Made by a program: the position numbers and the translations under genes. From Flavobacteriaceae bacterium (GTDB lineage Bacteria; Bacteroidota; Bacteroidia; Flavobacteriales; Flavobacteriaceae), in assembly GCA_016649745.1 (NCBI GenBank), contig JAENXD010000008.1, positions 1-32,727 of the forward strand: a DNA stretch of 32,727 bases, in the 5' to 3' direction. Shown in pieces: positions 8,407-16,722 of this stretch. The notes below the pieces were generated by a model. It saw nothing but the letters and a program-made list of their open reading frames with translations. It ran no database searches and was not told where the DNA came from. Position 1 is the stretch's first letter. The number at the start of each line of letters is the position of its first letter.

Positions 8407-10539
8407 TTAATTATTTTTTAATGGTTTTAAACTTATGGCGAAACCTCCTCCCGAGGCTAATTTTAATTTTAAATCTGATTGATTGGTGATTTCAATTTTT
8501 CTGATGTTAATAGCTGTTGGGTTTTTATCCCAATCGGCATCTTTTCCATCTTCATAAATAATTGCTTCATAGTTGGTATCCGGACTTAAGAACTCAAAAG
8601 AAATATTCATTTCTCTTGAATTTTCATCGGTAATTCCACCCACAAACCAATTTTCTGAACTGCGTTCTTTTCTGGCAATGGTTACAAAATCCCCAATTTC
8701 ACCGTTTAAAACTTTTGTTGTTTGCCAATCTACACCCACATCTTTTATAAATTGAAAAGCAGGATTCCCTTCATAGTTTTCTATTAAATCGGCTGCCATT
8801 TGAACCGGACTGTAAATGACGACGTACAATGCCAGTTGTTGTGCAATGGTTGTGTTTACCTGGTTGTCTTTTTTCCACTTTTCAAATTTAATGTCGAAAA
8901 TTCCCGGTGTATAATCAATTGGCCCGGCCAACATTCTGGTAAAAGCAACAATCGGTAAATGTTCTGGCGGATTTCCTCCGTCCGAAGCCCACGCGTTAAA
9001 TTCCTGTCCGCGCAAACCTTCGCGAGAAATAGTGTTTGGATACGTCCTGCGCAAACCCGTATCTTTAATGGGTTCATGCGCATTAATGGCGACTTGATAT
9101 TTTGCCGCTTTGATTACCGCATCGTTGTATTGGTTTACCATATATTGCCCGTGATGGTATTCTCCTTTTGGTAAAATTTTACCTACATAACCTGTTTTAA
9201 CCACATGTATTCCCAAACTTTGCATTAAAGCATAAGCAGTATCTTGTTGTTTTTCATAGGTTTCAGTGGCTGCTGAAGTTTCGTGATGCATAATAATTTC
9301 AACGCCTTTTTCTTTACCATAGCGCACCACTTCTTTTAAATCGTAATCCGGATATGGTGTCACAAAATCGAATACGCCTTCTCTGTCTTCAAAACCAATC
9401 CAATGTTCCCAACCGGTATTCCATCCTTCAACCAAAACAGCCCCAATATTATTTTTTGCAGAAAAATCAATATACCTTTTAGTATTTTCAGTAGTTGCTC
9501 CATGATTTCCATGAGGTTTTGCATCTGTTGTAAAAGAAGTCATATCTTGGTTTCCACTATAATCCCACGTAGATTTTCCCAAATGCATCTCCCACCAAAT
9601 TCCCATATATTTTGTGGGTTTAAACCAAGAAACATCTCCAATTTTATTGGGTTCGTTCAAATTTACAATAAGCCTGGATTCAATTAAATCACCTGCTTTT
9701 TCGGCGATTTGAAGGGTTCTCCAAGGTGTATGGAAAGGAACTGTCCTTTTTACTTTATAGCCTGTGCGTTCAGAACCCACCAATTCACTGGTCATAGATA
9801 AATTTTCTTTGTCTATTTTTAAAGTCATATCCGAATAATCCACCAAACTTGCTTCGTGAAAACTCAAGTACAAACCTTCATCCGTTTTCATGGTAACTGG
9901 CGTATTTACTGCATTTTCAGGAATATACGTTTGCGCTAAATTTGGGTGGTTTGCTTTTGAAAGCGCATCAATTTCCGTAAACTTTGAAGTGGTGTACAAA
10001 TGCTCATAAATATCCCAATCGCCCGGAGCCCACCAAACCATATGGTTGCCCGTTAATTTAAACTGGGTATTTTCATCGGTAATAATTACTTCGGAAAGAT
10101 TTTCCTGTTCAGGAAATTCATATCTAAAACCCAATCCGTCATTATAAACCCTGAAAACAATGGTTAGTTTTCGTTTTAAATCCGTTTTTTCCTGTAGCTC
10201 AATTTTTAACTCGTTATAATTATTTTCAACCTTGGTTTGTTCGCCCCAAGGCATTTCCCATACTTCGCTGAAATTGCTTTTTGTTGCATTTATAATTTCA
10301 AAGTTCTCTTTTAAAGATGCCCTATCTTTTAAATCGAAACTACCTAAGATTGACTTTTTTATGACCTCCTTATTTTTGAAAGTCACTAAATAGGTAGGTT
10401 CCCCTTTTTCGGTTAAATTAAATTCAACTTTAACAGTTGAATCGGGTGAGGCAACAGCAGTTTGCCAATTGTTCTTTTTAGAACATGAAAACAGCATTAT
10501 ACTTACTAGTACAATGCTAAATTTTAAACTATTTTTCAT
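8407..10539 (-). CDS. susB: GH97 alpha-glucosidase, SusB-like, inverting type
   Basis: SusB-type GH97 enzymes release glucose from maltooligosaccharides in the periplasm. The 710-residue product has a lipobox LFSC (Cys19) followed by SKKNN, suggesting a lipid anchor on the periplasmic side. An N-terminal beta-sandwich covers roughly residues 25-290, then a barrel begins at SWFKPTKYMGIWWEMHLG and a C-terminal beta domain ends the protein. The catalytic pattern is clear: IIMHHE (Glu420), NAHEP (Glu489) and GLRGQEFNAW (Glu513). The spacings of 69 and 24 residues equal those of Glu439, Glu508 and Glu532 in Bacteroides thetaiotaomicron SusB, as I remember them. This marks the calcium-dependent inverting subgroup, not the retaining alpha-galactosidase-like GH97s. 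It lies 5 bases after the preceding GH13 gene. Confidence 0.95.
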   Translation of the reverse strand: MKNSLKFSIVLVSIMLFSCSKKNNWQTAVASPDSTVKVEFNLTEKGEPTYLVTFKNKEVIKKSILGSFDLKDRASLKENFEIINATKSNFSEVWEMPWGEQTKVENNYNELKIELQEKTDLKRKLTIVFRVYNDGLGFRYEFPEQENLSEVIITDENTQFKLTGNHMVWWAPGDWDIYEHLYTTSKFTEIDALSKANHPNLAQTYIPENAVNTPVTMKTDEGLYLSFHEASLVDYSDMTLKIDKENLSMTSELVGSERTGYKVKRTVPFHTPWRTLQIAEKAGDLIESRLIVNLNEPNKIGDVSWFKPTKYMGIWWEMHLGKSTWDYSGNQDMTSFTTDAKPHGNHGATTENTKRYIDFSAKNNIGAVLVEGWNTGWEHWIGFEDREGVFDFVTPYPDYDLKEVVRYGKEKGVEIIMHHETSAATETYEKQQDTAYALMQSLGIHVVKTGYVGKILPKGEYHHGQYMVNQYNDAVIKAAKYQVAINAHEPIKDTGLRRTYPNTISREGLRGQEFNAWASDGGNPPEHLPIVAFTRMLAGPIDYTPGIFDIKFEKWKKDNQVNTTIAQQLALYVVIYSPVQMAADLIENYEGNPAFQFIKDVGVDWQTTKVLNGEIGDFVTIARKERSSENWFVGGITDENSREMNISFEFLSPDTNYEAIIYEDGKDADWDKNPTAINIRKIEITNQSDLKLKLASGGGFAISLKPLKNN

Positions 10540-10544
10540 TCTTT

Positions 10545-12212
10545 TTAATTTTTATTTTCTAATAAAACAATGGCGAATGGCGTGTTTAAATTTACCGATC
10601 CGTTTTTAACCGTCACTTCTGTATCGGAATAAGCATCAACTAAAACAGCTCCTTCCATAAATACATCGCCAACATTCATTTGTTTTTCACCTTTATTTAA
10701 ATCCAATCCAACCACAACAGCATCCTTAAAATTGCCTTTTGAATACGTTCTTTGAAAAACATATGGGTTTTCACTAATCATTTTATGGGATCCTGCCCCA
10801 ACAGAAATATGGTTGCTTCTAAATTTCCCCAACTTTTGCCAATGTGTCAAAATTTCTTTGGTTTTATCCTTATTTTCAATATCATCCCAGTTCATATTGG
10901 AACGTAAAGTGGCATCTCCAACTGTGCCTTCAACAATTAAGGAACGAGCAGATTCATCGCCATAATAAACTTGAGAAGTGCCCGGACATAACAATAATTT
11001 TGTAGCCGATTCAAAAGATTTTACTCTTTCTTTGTCGAAAGGATCGCCATCATCATGGGAACTGATATAATTTAAAACGCCAAATCCTTTTAAATTATTC
11101 GCTAAAAGCGTATCATATTTTGAAAAAAGTGCTTCATAAGTTGGCAATTGCGCAGCATTCCATTTGAATTCAAAATTGATTAAACTGTTAAAGCCATTCT
11201 CAAAATAATTAACTTTCTTGTCGCCAAAGTCAAAAATTTGCCCTCCGGAAATATTGTAATTATAAACTTCTCCAACCAAATAAAAATCATTGGTATCCAA
11301 AACTTTCTCGGGATTTTTTTCTTTCCACAATTTGAAAGCATAATTGCATTCATTTTTAAAGTCTCCCCACACACTTTCTTCTGTATGCTTCACTGTATCA
11401 GCACGATATCCATCAATTCCATATTCAGTAATATAATCCGTTAACCATTTAATAATATAATATTTTGGCGCTCTGGGATAGCCGGTTCTTTTAAAGAAAT
11501 CATCCAATTCCTTCATTTCCTGCTCATATCTTCCTTCAGCTTTCCATTTTTCAGCCAATTGCTTCGGAATATCAACAGTTGAGTTGCTTTCGGTTTTAAT
11601 ATCAGGAAGATTTTTAACCAAGGTGCAGGCTGTGGTAGAATTATAAGTCTGATAATCGCATTGCGGGCCAGTCCTCACCCAATCTTCAGGCCAAACATAA
11701 TCTACATTTGTTACCGGACCTGTATGGTTAATCACGCCATCCAAGACAATTCTAATCCCGTTTTTATGAGCCACTTCAACTAAAATTTTCAACTCCTCTT
11801 TAGTTCCAAAATTTGGATCCAAAGCTGTCCAGTCTTTTGTCCAATATCCATGATAAGCAAAAGTTACACCAGTACCCTCATCAACAGAACCATGAATTTG
11901 TTCGACAACAGGAGTTAACCAAATAGCATTAATACCCAAATTATTAAAATAGCCTTCTTTAATTTTCTGGGTAATCCCTTTAATATCTCCTCCCTCAAAT
12001 CCTCTTAATTTAGCAGTTGCCTGGGTTCTATTAAAGTTCAAATCATTCGAAACATCACCATTATAAAATCGGTCTGTCAGTAAAAAATAAATGTTTGCGC
12101 CTTCCCAAATAAATGGTTTTTCGGCATTACTTGTACTCCCCATTTTCTTTTTATTATTTGTAGAACATGTTATAGAAACAATTGATAGTAAGATGAGTAA
12201 ATATTTTTTCAT
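10545..12212 (-). CDS. GH13 alpha-amylase lipoprotein (MalS-like layout)
   Basis: The 555-residue protein starts with a lipoprotein signal (SITC, Cys16) followed by STNNKKK, so it is probably anchored facing the periplasm. The barrel opens with ANIYFLLTDRFYNGD and contains all GH13 regions: VLDGVINHTG (157-165), GIDGYRADTVKH with nucleophile Asp272, LVGEVYN with acid/base Glu315 and ISSHDDGDP with Asp387. A long segment between regions I and II, with NLPDIKTES, KRTGYPRAPKYY and two close Cys residues, recalls periplasmic alpha-amylases of the MalS type; this comparison is from memory. The stop of the upstream GH31 gene overlaps this start codon as TAATG, implying translational coupling. The likely role is cutting imported maltodextrins for GH97 and GH31. 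Confidence 0.88.
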   Translation of the reverse strand: MKKYLLILLSIVSITCSTNNKKKMGSTSNAEKPFIWEGANIYFLLTDRFYNGDVSNDLNFNRTQATAKLRGFEGGDIKGITQKIKEGYFNNLGINAIWLTPVVEQIHGSVDEGTGVTFAYHGYWTKDWTALDPNFGTKEELKILVEVAHKNGIRIVLDGVINHTGPVTNVDYVWPEDWVRTGPQCDYQTYNSTTACTLVKNLPDIKTESNSTVDIPKQLAEKWKAEGRYEQEMKELDDFFKRTGYPRAPKYYIIKWLTDYITEYGIDGYRADTVKHTEESVWGDFKNECNYAFKLWKEKNPEKVLDTNDFYLVGEVYNYNISGGQIFDFGDKKVNYFENGFNSLINFEFKWNAAQLPTYEALFSKYDTLLANNLKGFGVLNYISSHDDGDPFDKERVKSFESATKLLLCPGTSQVYYGDESARSLIVEGTVGDATLRSNMNWDDIENKDKTKEILTHWQKLGKFRSNHISVGAGSHKMISENPYVFQRTYSKGNFKDAVVVGLDLNKGEKQMNVGDVFMEGAVLVDAYSDTEVTVKNGSVNLNTPFAIVLLENKN

Positions 12213-14590
12213 TAATGATGAAATTTAATTTTTATCTTTTTTTCTGATGTGTCCTTTACTAAAACAATAATTGTTACCGTTTTATTATGTTCATTCCAAT
12301 CAAATGTGTAGCCTTTTACTTTTTTGGGCTTTTTTAAAATATTATGAATAATCAGTTTAATTTCCTTTGATGAAAATTGAAAGTTTTTACCAATTTCAGA
12401 CTCAATTTCAATGGTTAAACGATTCTGCTTGTATTCACTTTCAAAAGTCAGCATTTCATACATTCCTTTTTCAAAAGCGTTTGGCGTTTCACCATCATCA
12501 TTGTACAAATGCCCTTCACTTTCTTTAACAGATTCATCGAAATAAAAATGCAAATCGAACGACTTTAAATTATATAAACCTGTATTTTGAATGGGTTGAA
12601 TTCTAGAAATAAAAGCACCGCCACGAACATATACAGGAATACTTTCTTCATGCAACTGAACCATTTTTGTTTGTCCGCCTGCTACTCTTTCATACGTATA
12701 AAAATCAAACCAATTTGAGTTGGTAGGAAAATAAACTTCCTGTGCTGAAATGCCAGAATTTACCACCGGACTCACCAAAAAACTGTCCCCCCATAAATAC
12801 GTTTTGTCGTTTGTATATGAGGAAGCCTCGGAGTCTTCAAAAAATAACGGACGCATTAAGGGTGTTCCTCTTTGGTTGTTTTCAAAAGCCAAGGTATAAT
12901 TGTAAGGCAACAAACTGTAACGCAATTCGATGGATTTTTTAGCCAATGCTTTTGTTTTCGGTTCTCTGAAAACAGGTTCAGAAGGTACCTCTTCTTGCGC
13001 GTGCGGACGATAAATGGGTTGAAAAACGCCATATTGCAACCATCGCGTGTACAATTCATTATCTAAATTGGCACCTGCAAACCCACCTAAATCCGAATGC
13101 ATATAGCCCATTCCCTGCATACCCATTTGCAAGGCAATTTCGGGCTGCGACTGCAATCCGCCCCAACTTCTGTTTACGTCTCCCGACCAAGGAATCATTC
13201 CGTAATGTTGTGAACCGGAATATCCGGCGCGCATTAAAATAAATGGACGCTGGTTTGGGAATTCTTTTTGATAGCCTTCAAAAATAAGTTTCGCCCAATT
13301 GTGTCCGTAAATATTATGAACTTCATCGGCAGAACCTGTGGCGTGCTGCAAATCGGAAGGATGCACTTCGGGCTCGCCCAAATCTCCCCACCAGCCGGCA
13401 ACGCCATAATCGGCATATTTCTTGTAAATACTCCAAAACCAAGCTTTTCCTTCGGGTTTAAAAATATCTATAATTCCTGTGTTTCCGAAATAGAAATCAT
13501 AAGTATATGGTTTGCCTTCTTTGGTTTTTCCCAAAATATCCTTTTCAACCGCTTCGTTCCATTTGCTTGAAGTCGTTAATATAAACGGTTCCGTAATTAA
13601 AATGGTTTTAACGCCCTTGTACTTTAAATCGGCAATCATTTTCTTCGGATTTGGGAATGAATCTTTTTCAAACTCAAAATTTCCCATAGTTCCTTTCATT
13701 TCCTTTCCAAACCAAAATAGATCTAAAATAACGGCATCAACAGGTGTTTTTTCTTCTATAAATTTATCTATTGTCCTTATCACCTCATCTTGAGAATGAT
13801 ACCCAAATCTACTTGAAAAATTCCCCAAAGCCCAACGCGGAATCATTGGTTGTTTCCCAGTTAAACTGGTGTATTGGTTTATTAAATCTTTCCAGGAATC
13901 GCCGGCAACCACCTGATACGTTTTTCTTCCGCTGATGGTTTCATATTGCAAAGAATTGTCTTTTTTACTGTCCAAATCCAAATAACCAATGGGCGCATTG
14001 TCGAAATGAACGGCATATAAATTAGAGGAATACACCAAAGGCATTGTAAAATTCATCAATTCCGAATGGGTTTCATAGCCATAATGCGCGCGGTTATACA
14101 ATTGCAATCGATAGCCTCGGCGGTTCATTCCCAAAGCACGGGCGCCTCCTCCAAATAAAATTTCATCGGCTGTTAAATTGAAATCCAATGTTTCAAATTC
14201 CTCGGTTTTAACATAGCCTTTTCTTTCAGAAATTAACGGTTTATTTTTATAAAAATAGGAAATCTGGAACGGATTTTTCTTTATTTGAATGCTAATTCCT
14301 GAAGTTGTCAATTGAATTGAATTCCCAATTTCTGTCACTTTAAATTTCAAATTTTCGGGTTTTAAAACCACCGCATGTGAATTGGCATTATAAACTTCGC
14401 CGTTAGGAATAAATGAAGTTTCCACAATTTTTGCTGAATAGGGTTTTATTTGATAAGAACCATCGTTAGTTTTAACCTCAACAACTGCATTTTTTTGGCT
14501 AACGGAAATAAATTTTCTGTCGGCATTTTGCGCATTCAAAAACGAACTTCCTGCAATAAGAAAAATTAGAAAAAGCTTTATTACCTTCAT
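12212..14590 (-). CDS. GH31 alpha-glucosidase
   Basis: This 792-residue exported enzyme removes glucose from the non-reducing ends of alpha-glucans. A Sec signal peptide ending near LNAQ (residues 1-21) suggests a soluble periplasmic protein. The GH31 N-terminal beta-sandwich includes LFGGGARALGMNRRGYR; the barrel carries VDAVILDLFWFG, GWWGDLGEPEVH with the nucleophile Asp403, and MIPWSGDVNRSWGG with the acid/base Asp471. RPHAQEEVPSEPVF and a C-terminal beta domain follow. Its stop shares one base with the next gene's start. A 255-bp gap with a repeat element precedes it, so it might have its own promoter. Specificity for alpha-1,4 or alpha-1,6 linkages is not settled by sequence, though the PUL context favours maltodextrins or their branch points. 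Confidence 0.92.
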   Translation of the reverse strand: MKVIKLFLIFLIAGSSFLNAQNADRKFISVSQKNAVVEVKTNDGSYQIKPYSAKIVETSFIPNGEVYNANSHAVVLKPENLKFKVTEIGNSIQLTTSGISIQIKKNPFQISYFYKNKPLISERKGYVKTEEFETLDFNLTADEILFGGGARALGMNRRGYRLQLYNRAHYGYETHSELMNFTMPLVYSSNLYAVHFDNAPIGYLDLDSKKDNSLQYETISGRKTYQVVAGDSWKDLINQYTSLTGKQPMIPRWALGNFSSRFGYHSQDEVIRTIDKFIEEKTPVDAVILDLFWFGKEMKGTMGNFEFEKDSFPNPKKMIADLKYKGVKTILITEPFILTTSSKWNEAVEKDILGKTKEGKPYTYDFYFGNTGIIDIFKPEGKAWFWSIYKKYADYGVAGWWGDLGEPEVHPSDLQHATGSADEVHNIYGHNWAKLIFEGYQKEFPNQRPFILMRAGYSGSQHYGMIPWSGDVNRSWGGLQSQPEIALQMGMQGMGYMHSDLGGFAGANLDNELYTRWLQYGVFQPIYRPHAQEEVPSEPVFREPKTKALAKKSIELRYSLLPYNYTLAFENNQRGTPLMRPLFFEDSEASSYTNDKTYLWGDSFLVSPVVNSGISAQEVYFPTNSNWFDFYTYERVAGGQTKMVQLHEESIPVYVRGGAFISRIQPIQNTGLYNLKSFDLHFYFDESVKESEGHLYNDDGETPNAFEKGMYEMLTFESEYKQNRLTIEIESEIGKNFQFSSKEIKLIIHNILKKPKKVKGYTFDWNEHNKTVTIIVLVKDTSEKKIKIKFHH

Positions 14591-14685
14591 TTAGTTTATA
14601 TTTAATAATGTTGTCCTAATTAAAATTTGTAACTATTCAGTCTTTTAACAGGTAATCTACATATAACCATCAGGTTATTGATTAT

Positions 14686-14799
14686 TTTAAACGCAAGGTT
14701 CGCAAAGAATTGCGCAAAGTTCGCAATTTTCTTTACTTTGCTGTTGATTTTTAGCTGTTATGATCTTAGCTAGTTTTCTACAGCTTTCTTGCGTTAAAT
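14686..14799. repeat. Intergenic repeat element with inverted ends and inner hairpin
   Basis: In the 255-bp gap between the neopullulanase and GH31 genes, CGCAAGGTTCGCAA (14692-14705) recurs as CGCAAAGTTCGCAA (14713-14726), 13 of 14 identical with a 21-bp period. AATTGCG (14708-14714) and CGCAATT (14722-14728) form a 7-bp stem with a 7-nt loop, extended by AAAG/CTTT beyond a 2-nt bulge. The outer sequences AACGCAAG (14690-14697) and CTTGCGTT (14788-14795) are exact inverted repeats. The layout suggests a dispersed repeat element, possibly also shaping the operon mRNA. No coding potential is seen in the rest of the gap. Confidence 0.6.
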
Positions 14800-14845
14800 A
14801 TAATCTACTGATATTTTGCATTTTACAATTATCAATTAGTTAAAT

Positions 14846-16711
14846 TTATAATTTAGTTGTTAAAATAGTTAAACCCTTTGAATTGATTTCCAATGCATCT
14901 TTCCAAGAAAACACTTCTCCTGTTACAATATTTTTAACTTGTTTTCCTATTAAACCAACCTCTTCAAATCTGCTTAAATTTAACGAGATCGGATTTTCAT
15001 TTTTGTTCAATATTACCGTAACTATTTCGTCATTTTTAATTCTGAAAAGTATATAAACCCCATTTTCAGGCGCAAAATGAATTGTTTTTCCTGAATGGAT
15101 GGCTTCACTGTTTTTACGATAATTCAATACTTTCTTCAAAAACGACTGCATCTCTGCTTGTTCAGATGTTAAGCCTTCACCTGTAAAACCATTCGATTTA
15201 TCGTCCTTCCAGCCTCCGGGAAAATCTGTTCTTCTTAATCCGTCATCACCTAGTTTGGCACTATTTTCAATCAACACCTCGGTTCCATAATACAATTGAG
15301 GAATTCTTGGTAATACAAGCATATAACCCAATGCCATTTTGGTATTTACCACATTTTCTTTTAATTGGGTGAAGATCCTGTCCATATCGTGGTTGTCAGG
15401 AAATATCATTATTTTTTCCGGATTGGCATAAGAAAAATCGTTTGCCAAACCTTCATACATTTTCACAAAACCTTTGTCCCAACTTTCCGCTTCATTCAAT
15501 GCGTCAATAATTGATTTTTGCATGGGAAAATCCATGGTGGACGATAAATTTGAAACGTAGCCATCCTTATTTTTTGCGCCTTGCTGCCAATAGCCAACCA
15601 AAAGCGGATTGGTGCTCCACTCTTCTCCAACAATGCTGAAATTCGGATATTCTTTCATGATGGCTCCTGCCCAATCTGACATAAATTGTTTGTTTGGGTA
15701 CGGATAAGTATCTTGACGGATTCCACCCAAATCAAGCGTTTCAACCCACCAAATACTATTTTGAATGAGGTACTTAGCCAATAATGGATTTCTTTGATTT
15801 AAATCGGGCATTGAAGATGCAAACCAACCATTTGACATTTTTTCTTTATCAGTTCTTGAGGCATACAAATCTTGATTTGTTGTGCGTCTATGGTTTGAAT
15901 AGGTGGTTTCTTTATTGTTTTCAAAATTCTCTTGATAATTCACCCAATCTTTTGCCGGTAAATCTTTCATCCACCAATGTTCAATGCCAATATGATTTTC
16001 AACTTGATCCATGATTAATTTCATGCCTTTATTTTTGGCTTGTTGCGCCAAATCAATATAATCTTCCAAAGTTCCAAATCGAGGATCAACCTGATAGAAA
16101 TCGGTCATAGCATAGCCGTGATATGAACTTGATTTCATGTCATTCGTCAACACTGGCGTTGGCCAAATTGCCGTAAATCCCATTTGGTCTATGTAATCCA
16201 AATGGTCTGTGATTCCTTTTATATCGCCGCCATGCCTTCCATAATCATCCTTTCTGTTGACGGTTTTTTCGTTCATGGTTTTTACAACGTCATTGGTAAC
16301 ATCGCCATTTACAAAACGATCTGGCGTGATCAAATAAATAACATCCGAACTGTTAAACCCTTCCTTTAATTTTGAATCTTTATTTCGTTCTTTTAATTCA
16401 TATACCACAGAAAAATTATTGCGCTTTCCTTTTTTTGAAAAGTTGATGTTGAATTTCCCTGAAATTGCTTTGGACAAATCTAAATTCAGAAACAAATAAT
16501 TGCTGTTCTCTGTTTTCTTGATGCCCAAAATCTGTATGTTTTTATTGTTGACAGAAGGCGTAAATTGAGATATGTCTTTTCCGTAAATTAGCAATTCCAG
16601 TTGATTGTTCTCCATACCAACCCACCAATTTGGAGGTTCAATTCTATCGATTTTCTGGGCATATAATGTACTGCCTAAAGTTAATAGTATTAAGAAACAA
16701 ATATTTTTCAT
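14846..16711 (-). CDS. susA: Neopullulanase/cyclomaltodextrinase-like GH13 (SusA-like)
   Basis: The 621-residue protein resembles Bacteroides SusA, a periplasmic neopullulanase that degrades imported maltooligosaccharides and cyclodextrins. A Sec signal ending at YAQ (1-19) is followed by the typical N-terminal beta domain IDRIEPPNWWVGM (about 20-110). The GH13 barrel begins at DVIYLITPDRFVNGD and shows LIMDQVENHIG (region I, 232-242), GGIRQDTYPYPN with nucleophile Asp334, IVGEEWSTNP with acid/base Glu363, and FPDNHDMDRIF with Asp442. A small C-terminal domain closes it. It starts 11 bases after the GH65 stop, so those genes are co-transcribed. The symbol reflects family resemblance and context; activity could be cyclomaltodextrinase or neopullulanase. 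Confidence 0.9.
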   Translation of the reverse strand: MKNICFLILLTLGSTLYAQKIDRIEPPNWWVGMENNQLELLIYGKDISQFTPSVNNKNIQILGIKKTENSNYLFLNLDLSKAISGKFNINFSKKGKRNNFSVVYELKERNKDSKLKEGFNSSDVIYLITPDRFVNGDVTNDVVKTMNEKTVNRKDDYGRHGGDIKGITDHLDYIDQMGFTAIWPTPVLTNDMKSSSYHGYAMTDFYQVDPRFGTLEDYIDLAQQAKNKGMKLIMDQVENHIGIEHWWMKDLPAKDWVNYQENFENNKETTYSNHRRTTNQDLYASRTDKEKMSNGWFASSMPDLNQRNPLLAKYLIQNSIWWVETLDLGGIRQDTYPYPNKQFMSDWAGAIMKEYPNFSIVGEEWSTNPLLVGYWQQGAKNKDGYVSNLSSTMDFPMQKSIIDALNEAESWDKGFVKMYEGLANDFSYANPEKIMIFPDNHDMDRIFTQLKENVVNTKMALGYMLVLPRIPQLYYGTEVLIENSAKLGDDGLRRTDFPGGWKDDKSNGFTGEGLTSEQAEMQSFLKKVLNYRKNSEAIHSGKTIHFAPENGVYILFRIKNDEIVTVILNKNENPISLNLSRFEEVGLIGKQVKNIVTGEVFSWKDALEINSKGLTILTTKL

Positions 16712-16722
16712 GGGTTGTTATT

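Noticed and set aside
7095-9687. Several plus-strand frames of 60-109 codons opposite the GH13 and GH97 genes
   Set aside because: All are antisense to genes with complete catalytic motifs and show no signal, domain or initiation context of their own.
14692-14726. CGCAAAGTT-type repeats as further LacI operators
   Set aside because: They lack the central CG of the operator candidates (one base short of CGCAAACGTT) and belong to a structured repeat with a 21-bp period.
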